Position numbers and translations under genes: made by a program. Positions 10,906-21,730 of a DNA stretch of 64,000 nucleotides are shown one piece after another. The notes under the pieces are model-generated. The model made no database searches and was not told where the DNA came from. It saw only the letters and a program-made list of their open reading frames with translations. Source of the DNA: Paguma larvata (taxonomy: Eukaryota; Chordata; Mammalia; Carnivora; Viverridae); the NCBI GenBank assembly GCA_030068075.1, contig CM057829.1, forward strand, positions 86,729,889-86,793,888, given 5' to 3'. Numbering within the stretch: the first letter of the stretch is position 1; the number at the start of each line of letters is the position of its first letter.

Positions 10906-12699
10906 ATACATAAAACCTGAGAAATAATAAAAATGACTGCAGAGGAAATAATGTCTTTTTTAATTCGTAGTTTACAAATCTAGTGAGCTAATTGATATAT
11001 ATGAAAGGCATGAACTCAGAAGATGGCCAATGTACATGACAGTGATTATTAATGTCTCATTTATTCTGTATAAAAGAGGGAATGCGGATTAGAAGTTAGT
11101 TACATGTTAACTTGAACTTGCAGAAAGATGTGAACAGATATCAGACCATTACTTGTGAATTGGTCTTGAGAAGAGGAAGGTTGTGTTGAAAGTAAAGGGC
11201 ATCAGAGGTAGATGAGCTAGGAGAGCAAGAGGTAAGATGGTAAGACACAGGGAGGAGGACCAGGAGAACTAAGATGCATTCATTTTGAACTTTAACCACA
11301 GTAAAAAAGACCAAATTACCTGGTATTTATAGGTGTCCAAAGCATTGTGTTATGTCCTTTTTTTCTCTCTTCTTTGATTTCATCCTTCCCATAAATTTTT
11401 AATTCATTTCCTGGATGAGGACGAGAATAAAGCCAGTGAACAAAAAAAAAGCACACCTATTCGTTATAGTCCAAGGGGATATTTTTTAAATGTCACACAT
11501 ACACATATTTATATTCTGCTGTTCTAGAGTTATCCTAGACTAGTGTTCCAATGTTTAGGTCGCAGGGTCATGCATTTTGTAATATAAGCTGATTTCAGCT
11601 AAAACGTCTTTTTTTTTTTTTTTCTTGCAGCCTGCAACTTGTTCTTTTCGAATAAATGTCACTTACCTTGTTTAAACTGCCTTTTGGTTCTCTGTTCTTC
11701 CCTTTTTTTCTGGGCTCCGTATTTTGCTTAAACTGTGTGATTAAATGAGAATTGGATGATAATTTGAAATGATCACAGTGTTACAACCTTGTCAAAATCA
11801 ACCAGAATGTATTTAGCGATTATTTTAATAAGCAATACTACATAAGTAATCATCATTTCTTATTGTTTTTTTCTTTTTATTCACCAAATGTATAAACAGT
11901 AACTGAATACATCCTAGCCTTTTGTAAAATTAAATTCAGGTCTTATGGCTTGGCTTGTGTATATGTCCCAGTGATTCTACCTTTTTCCTTTTTTTTTTTT
12001 TTTTTAATCTCTGTATTTTCTCCCTCTGGTTACTGTTGCCTCCTGTGGTTTCATTCCTATGCAGATAAATGCTTGCAAATCTAGCCCAGAGAATTCTCTG
12101 TCTCCAGCCTCACTTTTATCATTGAATATTCGATTAATAATAGTCTCATAAAACTCAGATTTTCTCTAAATCAGATGTCACTAATTTATTTCTCATTCTA
12201 TCTGCGTAAGCCATGACACTATAAATTTCCTCCCAGATAATATACTGGAGTAGAAAGTTATTCAAACTTATTTTTTAATTGGGAAATATACTTTCATTGT
12301 CGCTTTACAGTATCTACTCAGATTCTCTGCTAATGTCTCATACTCCAAAATGTCTTTTCCATTCTCTCCCCCAAACCAGCACCTCCTTCTACTGTGAACC
12401 AACCAGGCAAGATTCTTCAGATTCCTGTTTATACTCATTACTCAGCCATTTGCCACATTCAGTAGAATCTAGCTCCACAGTATCACTAATTTCTTCCCAC
12501 TCTTTTCTCTCCCACTGTTAATCTCCCTAATGGGGCCTTCAGACTTTCTTGCCTCCTCCTTCTGAAGAGTCACCCATCTTTCATTTCTCACCCTTCACTC
12601 CTTTACAGTAATTTCCCTACGCCTCATATCTCTGTCGTTCCCAAGGGTTCCAAAGGCTCCTTATCCCTAATAATTCAGGATATGTACTTAGCCCGGCAC
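10906..12699. other. Intergenic, no gene seen
   Basis: AT-rich sequence without a convincing coding frame. It contains T-runs (11611-11626 and about 11989-12005) and a weak MIR-like patch near 11320-11430. From about 12300 it becomes pyrimidine-rich and may be the diverged 5' part of the L2 that follows. Confidence 0.6.
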
Positions 12700-13080
12700 C
12701 TAGGTTCTTCTGTATCAGGGCCAGTTTTATCTCCGGCAGATTCCTTGAACGGAGCCTGTATTTCACAACCTATCCACTTCTCTTGAAATCATCCTCACCC
12801 AATGAAATCCATTTCAAATGCCATCTCCTCTTCTACTTCTCCCATTCCAACGGCATCTTTTCTTCTGTGAACTTTACCCCCTTGCATTTTCTGACTGTTC
12901 GGTGGTCCTAATTATATTTTAGATCCTTGTAGATTATCTTCTCCTTAATTTTTCCACCATCTTTGCCCTGCATTCAAGTTTAAGCTCTTTCTGGGTCAGA
13001 TCTGGGCTAATTATCTTTACATTTCTAAAACATATCACTGCAGGTTCCTATACCCAATATTCAATCGTAATTATTAGTTT
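12700..13080 (+). repeat. L2 (LINE-2) 3' fragment, diverged
   Basis: Plus-strand pattern typical of the L2 3' region: clusters such as 'cccattccaacggcatcttt', 'cttctgtgaactttaccccc', 'ggtggtcctaattatatttt', then 'caagtttaagctctttctgg' in the expected order. Divergence is high, so the borders are approximate. Confidence 0.5.
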
Positions 13081-15364
13081 TGAAAGGAAGCAGCTATTTG
13101 AAGTTTATGTCTCCTTGCTGTTTGTCGTAGCAGGTGCTTCCCCCAGTAGTGTATAGAATTATAATGTCTGGAATTCCAAGTCAACTGAGTTAACTTTCTG
13201 AGCGGATTGTGTCACTTTCTGAGGCGATAAAATGAACAAGTCCTTACCATCCTGCCTTGATTGTTGGGACTTGCATTCTGTGCGCTATTCTTCGGATTCA
13301 CATTTTGGGATGTGAGATCGTCTTTGTGAGGATAGAATAAAATGGCAGTGTTAATAGACTTCCCAATTGACAGGTGAGTTTTCAGTAGGTACCCCCTCTG
13401 GTATAATTCTTGACTTACAATGATAGTCTCACATTTTACATTGAGAGGAATTGGAAAAATAGTTAATGGCTTTGACATCAAGAAAACCTGAGTTTTATAA
13501 GACTGTTCTTTAATCGAGGACAAAGAACACAAAGAATGACTCTACCTGAAAGTGATGCTCACAAATACCTTGTTTATTGGGCTGCGATCCAACCTTCCAG
13601 ATTCCCTGGAGTAGAGGGAGGGGCAAGGGTATTTACAGCCCTGCAAAGGCCTTATTCACCCCCTGACTTCACGCTCAGCTAAACTTGGAAATGCAATTGG
13701 TTTATTTTGTATAAATAAGCAAGAATGCTGGAAGAAACTAAATATCTTCATAAAACAAAACATTATGATACCAGAAACCCTTAGGAATAGCACTAATGCT
13801 TTTAAATGAAGGTTTTATTTGTCTCAGAGCTGCAAAAAGGAGTCACTAATGAGATGTCATTTAAATTCTAACACCTGTTTAATGGCAGTTTTTTCTCTAT
13901 CCCCAAAGAGTAACTGTTTATGAATGTTTGCAGTTTTCCAAGTGTATCTACAAGAATTGTTTTTTCATAAACAATGTGATGCCTTTTTCCTCATATGCTA
14001 CAGTCACGTTACAACATATGATGAAAATTGTTGGTTGTGGCATATTTGTATTACATAGGTTTCAAAGATAGTGTTATTTCACACACTGAAACTTAAATTT
14101 TTATAACTCGCAAAATAAATATTTTATCAGAAACTTCATGTTTTTCAGATTTATGAGGATATGTTGGTATAAGAAAAATAAAATCTCTAGTTGTATTCTT
14201 TACCTATATTTAAATAACATGTGAACAGACATTGCTGAAAAATATTTGCCCCTATATTTCCTGTCGTGAGAAGAAAATATATTTATAAATAAACATACAT
14301 GCACACAGGTATCTAAGAGGTACAAAGAAGACATGCTTATAGACTTTTTTCTCAGGCGATAAATAACTGAAAAAGTCAGAAATGAAACTGTACCATTTCT
14401 TCCGTGATTTTGTTCTTCTTCTATAAACAATTTCTTATTCATGAAAAAAATCCACAATAACTACATTGCCATTTTTTCTATGATTTCTCTAGAACTTGCT
14501 AGTGAGGAGGAACCGATACCACATGACTATATGAAAAATTATTATTGGAAATATTTAAGATTTCCTAAATATTTTGGCTCTCTCTCATTTGGTATCTTTA
14601 GGATCTGTCTTGTATTCATAGCATTTTATATAGGTTACTTTCATATTTGACATCCTTTAATAAAACTACTTGTACGTCAATAAAAATAAATGTTTACTAA
14701 ACTTTTATTTTAAATAAATTACCTCTATCTTGAGAAATTCAAGTGTAATTAATTTCTTTGGAGTAGCAGAGAATTTAGGCCATAGATTTTTACCAAGACG
14801 ATTACATGAACTCTCAAAAATACTGACTTTTAGGGAAGGTTCAGGGAACTCTTCTTATAAGGAATCTTAATTGATGTGAGTCATAGTTTTCTTCTGTTAG
14901 CATGCTGGAAGTATGACAAAGCAATCCTTGCTTGTGGTGGAAATGCAGGACCTGGTCTTGAGGAAAGGTGAGACCAGGGCCGGTGGACTAGACCTTCCTA
15001 AGAACTCTTTGGAATTTTAGCTGAGTGCACTAGGCTTACTGCAAAAGAGAATGGTTGAGACATAAAACTCTCAGAGTGTGGACTTGCACAATTCTATAAA
15101 ACCTAAATGTTCCACACATTAAAGGAGGAGAGAAGAAAATTGTTGCAGATGTGATTGGATTTCTCATTATGCTGAAAACTATTCTAAATTTCTTCCTCAT
15201 GATCATTATTCCTTAGATTTCTTAGTACCAAATCATTTCTTTTCCTTCCCTCTTGTGACTCCCCCTTCTGTGAGATTCTTGCCAATTTAAGGTGCTCTTT
15301 TGAGTGAACAGAAGGACTAAGTGTTTTTCAGTTGTTAGAATGCTTTCCTTTGCTCTCTTTCCCC
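13081..15364. other. Intergenic, no gene seen
   Basis: AT-rich unique or too-diverged sequence. Short open frames on both strands (longest 106 aa, minus, 13212-13532) have no recognisable domain and no splice or promoter context. Nothing functional can be supported. Confidence 0.6.
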
Positions 15365-15523
15365 CCATGTGTATGTATATATATACACTTATATATATGA
15401 CGCATAGTGTATATGCTTATGCTTATGTATACTGTGTATACACTCACATACATAACATTTATATAGTATATATATGCTTATATGTGTAAACACACACATA
15501 TTATACACATACACACACACATA
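15365..15523. repeat. TA/CA-rich simple sequence
   Basis: Alternating purine-pyrimidine stretch of ATAT, GTAT and CACA units, ending in a CA run. The 61-aa plus frame across it is a simple-sequence artefact. Confidence 0.9.
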
Positions 15524-15589
15524 AAACACTGAAGAATTAGAGAGTACACATTTGCTCTTGGTTTATACAATTTTTATTTATAAGTGGAT

Positions 15590-16200
15590 CTCAGTGCTTA
15601 ATCGGTGTGTTCTCTAATTATGCACGGGATTCATTCAAAATCGGTTGACATATACCTTGCACTGAGCTGCGGGAAATAAGCATTTTCTTTTTTCTGTGCA
15701 GTTCCTTCCTGGCTTATGAAAGCCAAATATCCATTCTGTATGGAGAGATGAATCAGCAATCCATATAATATCTATTCATCATACATATTTCACAAGAGGA
15801 TATTGTGGTGACTGCAAAGTTCTTACAAAAATAATATGGAAATCCGGAACTTGATGTGGAGTGTCAGAGAGCCTCTTACTATTATTTACCTTATCAGCTT
15901 TTGCTTTCCGAAATCAATGGAAGGGCATCAAGTTCAGCTAATCCATATTTCTGAGTATGAAATTGAATTTATAGTCTGTAGTATGTTGACTACCGCTCGC
16001 ATTTAAGGCATAATTGATTTTTATTGAAAAGCCAGCAGGCACATCAAAAATTTCCACAAACCACAAGGATGTTAAATTTTACCCTGTTTAGATAATAGTG
16101 TGGCTTTATTTATCCTTTAAAATGAAGCTTTTATATTTATATCAGCAAATGCTATGGAGGTGTGACTGATACCTTATGAAACCATCAATCCATGGTTCTG
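15590..16200. promoter_or_regulatory. Candidate conserved non-coding element (unverified)
   Basis: About 600 bases without recognisable repeat, with homeodomain-type cores (CTAATTATG near 15615-15623, GCATAATTGATT near 16008-16019), CCTTATCAGC and scattered CpGs unusual for this AT-rich window. The appearance resembles developmental non-coding elements. There is no direct evidence of function. Confidence 0.25.
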
Positions 16201-16686
16201 TAGAACTGTACTGCACAGAAATAAGCAACTTTAGATTTCTAAGGTAAATGTCTATGGTTGGCTTGTTTTAGGAATAAATGGATAAATGGAATAATAAATC
16301 TAGCACTATATCATGTCATGTGGCGAAGTTATTTTTTTCCATTGAAACAACTGCTTGTACCATTATTTCTTTTCCCTCAAATTCCTTCTGCATCTCATTT
16401 TCCTCTCTGATTTATGGATTACATTTTCGTATCTGGATTAATTCTTTATACATATGAAATGTAATTTCTGAGGAAAAAATCTGGTCTTTCTATTTCTAAG
16501 CTGAGTAGTCAGCTTTAGTGTGCATGATACCTCATTAAGCAAGTTTCACTCAAATGTGCCCAATCAGTGTGCTAAAATCCATTTATTTTTAACTAAAAGT
16601 TATCATCAGAAGACTCTTGAGTAGTCCTGTCACAGAATATGTAATCTCAGTGTTGGTTGGATGGCGGATTTTAGAGAGTCATGCTT

Positions 16687-16806
16687 TGGGGCGCCTGGGT
16701 GGCTCAGTCAGTTAAGCGCCCGACTCTTGATTTTGGCCAAGTCATGATCTCACGGTTCATGGGCCCACACTTTCTCTCACCTGGAATAAATAAATAAACT
16801 TAAAAG
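16687..16806 (+). mobile_element. CAN-SINE (SINEC) with internal deletion
   Basis: The head is close to the felid consensus ('ggggcgcctgggtggctcag', 'gttaagcgcccgactcttga', 'catgatctcacggttcatgg'), then jumps directly to the tail 'ggaataaataaataaactta'. The middle 'agcccc..ctgtgctgacag..ctctgcc' part is missing, leaving about 120 bases. Possible weak flanks are atgctttgg / aagctttga. Confidence 0.88.
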
Positions 16807-16899
16807 AACTAAGCTTTGACTCACCTTAGCAAAAACAAAACAAGATATAAACAAAAAGGTGCTGGGACCATTTTAATGTTCCTTTTTCTGTAATCCTAC

Positions 16900-17652
16900 A
16901 GCAGCAGTTCTCACTGGGGGACAATATTACACCCTAAAGAGAAATTTGGGAATTTGTGAGAGTATACTAGATTTTTACAAAAATTGGATGGAGTCCCGTT
17001 GGGATTGGCTCGGGTGAAGCCAAAAAATGCTAGGTCTTTACAACTTGCAGGGAGACCCGACGCATTGAAAAACCGTTCCTTGTTGGCAGGACTCAATATC
17101 CTGTCCGATAATCAATGTAGATTAAAAACCTAATTATTATCTGCAATTGAAACCTATTTTTATTTTACATGTAATTAAAAAGACTTTTTTAAATACACAC
17201 CGAATTTTCCAAAACTCAAACTATCAGGTAAATTAAGAGAAAAATGTTAGTTTGAATTTTACCAATTGTTGGTCACAGTTTACCAATTAGTGGCAATTCT
17301 GTGGTGTTTACTGCATCAATACAATACTGTGTCAGTTTGCATTGACAACTGATGTGTTTATATTTTTACAAGTTTCTCTGTATAGGTATCAGCACTCAAT
17401 TTTTCCTGTCTTCATTACGTAGCAAGCACAGGTACTTACATTTTATATGTGCTATTGTGTTATGAAAAAGGTTTTCTTTTTTTTATTTATCTTTTATTTT
17501 CTAGTTGGGGCATTGTATTGAATTTTTTTAATGATATGCTTTAAAGGTTATAATATCTGTGACTTTTATTTTAGTACCATAAATGGGCTACAAAATATTT
17601 GTTATAAAAAGGAGGCAGTAAGTGTGATAAGGTTGAGAACAATTGCCTTATG
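16900..17652. mobile_element. hAT-like non-autonomous DNA transposon (TIR-bounded)
   Basis: The left end 'cagcagttctcac' (from about 16904) and right end 'gttgagaacaattg' (to about 17645) are inverted and resemble the CAGTGGTTCTCAACC...GGTTGAGAACCACTG termini of mammalian hAT/Charlie elements. The first 60 bases (up to 'ggacaatattacaccctaaa') look MER20-like, but the interior does not. Flanking 8-mers tcctacag and ccttatgg are only a weak target-site match. No transposase frame survives. Confidence 0.5.
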
Positions 17653-18972
17653 GTGTCAAGGCATGAATGCATTCGTTGGAAAATTTTCAGCGATAAATCT
17701 AGAGATTATTTTAATAGAACAATTATTTCCAATGAGGAAAATAGTATCTCAGGGATTTTTAAATATGCGGTGATAAGCCCTTAGTGCCTACCTTCTTATG
17801 TGTATGGATGAAGAGTGTTCAAAACAATTTGTCATATGCACAGAAATACAAAAGATGAAACCTAAAGAGATTATACATTAGTCTCTTAAGAGTAAAACTG
17901 ACGGAGAGAAGCAGTATACCTTTCACAGAGGCAGATATTTTCAAAGCAATGTGTGACAGGTACAGGGACAAATCCCGTTAATAAGTAAGAGGATTTGTGC
18001 TTGGCTCTGTCACATGCCACTTTGAAAACCTACCCTCAAACTGTCTATAAATTTTCATGCCCATCTTTTTCTCCTTGCTTTTTCCGAAGCGTCTGATTTT
18101 TTTGTGCACCACTTTTCCCTGCTTTATCTCATGGCATCCTTTAATAATTTTTCAGAGGTTGGTATGTGTACCATGATTTTGTGGTTACTTTATTGTTAAC
18201 AAAATAATATTTGCTGGGTTGATTCATTTTCACTGTCCCTTTTACTGCTTTGTTATAAGACATTTTCATCCCGCTTATGACTTCTAAATATGAAAAAAAG
18301 TCTGTCTTATTGAAATTAATGAGGGAGGGAGCATTTATCATATTTATTAGTTTTTCTTTTTAATGTATAGTGACAACTTTTAAGGAAAAAGGATATTTAA
18401 AAAAAATTACTTCTATGTAATATAAATGGTGCACTTTTTATCAGGAAAGAAAAAATTGTTCATTTCGTTTGGTTATAACTTTAAAAAATAATCAGTTATT
18501 AACCAGGAGATGTATAACTTTTTTGCAAAATAAACTGAAAACGGACTTTAATCCTAATGACTGCCTCCACTTTTGGATCTTGACTTTGGTGCCTCATCAC
18601 ATGTGAGTATGCTGATGGAGGTAGAGGGACACAGGTATTTGGTAAAACATCTTTTGGTCTATTATTTGGTGCTGGGTAATGCAACATCCTTTGACACTGG
18701 CCAAAGATTATTTGCTTCCTTGCAATATATATTTGATACTTGGTATTGAAATAAAATAATTCTATGACACTTTTCTTCTATGAAATATTTGACTCTAAAT
18801 ATGAATCTGGAAATTTTGCTTGTACTTCAAATTTAAGTATTATTTTAAGATGACAAATATTGAAAAAAAGTTGCCCATGAAAAGTGTTTTAAAAGTGGGT
18901 AGTTCCAAACAAAAATCATTGCTCTCTGGAATTTCTGTTTTTCTTCCTCAAGAGTTATGCCTAGAACCTATC
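17653..18972. other. Intergenic, no gene seen
   Basis: AT-rich sequence with no repeat I can name and no credible coding frame; the open frames at 18141-18341 and 18499-18687 (minus) are short and featureless. Confidence 0.6.
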
Positions 18973-18987
18973 AAAGTGTCTTCTAGA

Positions 18988-19167
18988 GGCACCTGGATGG
19001 CTCAGTTGGTTAAACATATGACTCTTGGTTTTGGCTCAGGTCATGATCTCGTGTTCATGGGATCAAGCTCTGCACCAGGCATTGGTCCTGCTCGAGATTC
19101 TCTTTCTCTATCTCTGCCCTTCCCCCACCCTTTTTCTCACAATAAATAAACTTTTTTTAAAAAAAGT
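18988..19167 (+). mobile_element. CAN-SINE (SINEC), first of a tandem pair
   Basis: Forward copy from 'ggcacctggatggctcagtt' to the tail 'acaataaataaacttttttt'. It is preceded by aagtgtcttctagagg (18974-18989) and followed by ttttctagagg (19171-19181), so the target-site sequence flanks it. The next SINE starts immediately after the second copy. Confidence 0.9.
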
Positions 19168-19176
19168 TTTTTTTCT

Positions 19177-19373
19177 AGAGGGCCTGGGTGGCTCCATCGG
19201 CCCAGTGTCCAACTCTTGGTTTTGGCTCAGGTCATGATCCCAGTGTCATGGAATCAAGCCCCACATCGGGTTGTATGCTGAGTGTGAAACCTGCTAAATA
19301 TTCTCTTTCTCCCCCACTCTGCCCTTCTCCCCTGCTCATGCTCTCTCTCTCTCTTCCTCTCTCTCTGAAAAGA
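19177..19373 (+). mobile_element. CAN-SINE (SINEC), second of a tandem pair
   Basis: Forward copy beginning 'agagggcctgggtggctcca' with 'ggctcaggtcatgatcccag' and a CT-rich 3' part. A third copy of the target sequence, gtgttttctagagg, follows at 19374-19387. Its tail lacks the usual long A-run. Confidence 0.88.
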
Positions 19374-19606
19374 GTGTTTTCTAGAGGACCAGCAATATAC
19401 ATCTGACACCGTTTTCTTTGCTTATCTTTAAGTACAAACCTAGGCTGTCCTTCCATAGTATCCAAAGCTGGATGAAAAGTAGAGACCTAAGCTGATCTGC
19501 CAGATGGTTTGACTGCATTAAATCCAACATCTGGATATTTTTAAAACATTTAGATGATTGGCTGAGTTTTTCACTTTACATCTGCATATTTTTGGCACTT
19601 TGTTGC

Positions 19607-19631
19607 TGTGTGTGTGTGTGTGTGTGTGTGT
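19607..19631. repeat. (TG)n microsatellite
   Basis: Uninterrupted TG dinucleotide run. Confidence 0.97.
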
Positions 19632-20369
19632 AGAAAAAATGACACCAGTCAGATGAAACAATCTAGAAAAGAGAGCAATGGGCTTTGAATTTCTTTGGGT
19701 TTCTCTGAACATCCAAATTTGGACTCAAGGACCAACTATCTCAAGTTCAAATTATAGAAAATTTCTGAGAGTCAGTGACAAAGTGTGAAAGACAGGATTG
19801 CTTCTCGTGGTATTCAACTCAGTAATATCAGTAGACAGACACAACTCACTGCAAGACCGTCAGAGGCCACCTGGCTAAAATCAGTTAGACTTGGGGAACT
19901 TACCTGTTAGTTAGGCAAAAAGTCATAGATAATATGTTTTCTAATTTTCTCATCTTTTTCCCTTAGAGATGAGTTTAAATAAAACAAATGCAGAGCTGAG
20001 CCCTTAATATAAATTAACACTTATGTCTATGAAACCATAATCCTAAATCCCAAATAAGCAAGTCCATACTGTAGTGATTATTCATCTAATGAATAACAAA
20101 ATTTTACATTTATGAGAGCTTTTGATTTTTTATAAGCTCCCTTATAATTATGGTCTTATTATCCCCATTAAGTAATAAAAGCCTTCTTTAAACATAGGTC
20201 TTTTCATTCTTGAGTTGGTGCAGTTCCCATTAATCCATGAACAGAAAAAGAAATGGGAAGGGAGGGTACGTTTGAGAAGCAAATATAGTGTGAGATACAC
20301 TATATCAAGGGATTTCAAATCCATCCTTTTATTTAATTGTCACCATTACTTCTGAGGTAAGGAAAGACA

Positions 20370-20605
20370 GAAACAGAATTTGCTTTACCTTTTCAAATAT
20401 TGGGTTTGAATCCTGCCTCTGATACATAGTAGCTAGCTGTATATCTTTACTTACGTTATTTGAATAATTTCTGATCTTTGGTTTCCTTACATATAACATG
20501 GAAACACTATTTACCTCATACTTGTTATGAAAATTATATGAGACAATATATGCCAAGTGTGGGCTAAATACAATACATAGCACATGGATAATGGTCAATA
20601 AATGT
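20370..20605 (+). repeat. MIR
   Basis: Well-ordered MIR: 'gggtttgaatcctgcctctg', 'tagctagctgtatatcttta', 'gaaaattatatgagacaata' and the 3' 'catagcacatggataatggt' / 'caataaatgttgtttgtc'. Confidence 0.82.
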
Positions 20606-20836
20606 TGTTTGTCATTTTACAAGTAAAGAAATAAGCTTAAAGAGTTGGAACTAGAATGTCCTCTAAGATAGAACCAAATCTATGTCTGTCTCCAAGCAAT
20701 ATTGTCTAGAAACAATACCCTCCACAGTTCTGTTGCTTTTATAGGATTCATCCCAAGATGGAATTTTGTAAATTATATAGTAATGTCACATAGCTTTACT
20801 ACTCATTTTGAAGTATTATCAAAATGAAATAGATGA

Positions 20837-21040
20837 GGGGCACCTGGATGACTCAGGCGGTTGAGCATCCTACTTACTCTTGTTTCAGGTCAGGTCATTA
20901 ACTCATGGTTCGTGAGTTTGATCCCCACATTGGCTCTGCACTGACAGTGCATAGCCTGCCTGGGATTCTCTCTCTCCCTTTCTCTCTGCTCCTCCTCTGC
21001 TCTCTCTGTCTCTCAAAAAATAAACTTAAAAAAATTTTTT
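20837..21040 (+). mobile_element. CAN-SINE (SINEC)
   Basis: Forward copy from 'ggggcacctggatgactcag' to 'aataaacttaaaaaaatttt'. Flanks aaatgaaatagatga (20822-20836) and aaatgaaatacatga (21041-21055) differ at one base of 15, a clear target-site duplication. Confidence 0.95.
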
Positions 21041-21243
21041 AAATGAAATACATGAATGCACAGCAATGATAACATTGATGGCATATTCTGGTTCCTATGA
21101 AAACTTGAAAGGACAGCGTTGTACCAACATACACATTCCCATTACTTTTATGAAGTGTTATTAGCAACAACCCAAATCCTGAAAGGTGGTAGGGTCTAAC
21201 CCTCCCTCTGTCACTACATATCTGTGTGACTGTGAACTATATG

Positions 21244-21268
21244 ATTAGCTCTACAAACATTTACTGTG

Positions 21269-21300
<32 letters not shown>

Positions 21301-21460
21301 GAGCAACAGGATCCTGGGATGAACCAAATGCAGACCTTGCCCTCACGGAAAATATCGGACAAGCCATTACATACAAAATAGAGTCTAATAAGTTGGAGTA
21401 CACATATGTTGTGCTTTGGGAGCATGAATGAATGTAAAATTCTAATTTAGGGAGTCCTAG
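21244..21460 (+). repeat. Old interspersed repeat (LINE 3'-end type), containing T29
   Basis: The series 'tttactgtgaac ... gagcaacaggatcctgggat ... aaccaaatgcagaccttgcc ... ctcacggaaaat' follows the widespread mammalian 'tactatgtgccaggcactgtg ... gaccttgccctcatggagc' repeat. The same kind of sequence recurs at 23900-24063 and 26648-26790. A 29-base T-run (21272-21300) interrupts it. The family name is not certain. Confidence 0.5.
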
Positions 21461-21485
21461 AAGTTCTTCTGGAGAAAATACTTTT

Positions 21486-21713
21486 TTTAAAATTTTTTTT
21501 ATGTTTATTTATTTTTTAGAGAGAGAGAGAGAGGGAGAGAGACAGAGTATGAGCACTGGCGGGTCAGAGAGAGAGAGGGAGACAGAATCTGAAGCTGGCT
21601 CCAGGCTCCGAGCTGTCAGCACAGAGCCCGACGTGGGGCTCAAACTCACGAACCATGAGATCATGACCTGAGCTAAAGTCGGAGGCTTAACCGACCAAGC
21701 CACTCAGGCGCCC
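21486..21713 (-). mobile_element. CAN-SINE (SINEC), well preserved
   Basis: Reverse copy with perfect 17-base target-site duplication ctggagaaaatactttt at 21469-21485 and 21714-21730. The head end reads 'cactcaggcgcccc' and the middle 'ccaggctccgagctgtcagc'. Retention of CpGs and the perfect duplication mark it as one of the youngest insertions here. The 64-aa minus frame within it is SINE sequence, not a gene. Confidence 0.97.
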
Positions 21714-21730
21714 CTGGAGAAAATACTTTT

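Noticed and set aside
16687..16750. tRNA-gene-like A/B box sequence in the SINE heads
   Set aside because: CAN-SINEs derive from a tRNA and keep promoter-box remnants; no cloverleaf or mature tRNA is present at any copy.
18820..19149. 109-aa plus frame
   Set aside because: Its second half is CAN-SINE sequence (the GTWMAQLVKHMT-type reading is the SINE head).
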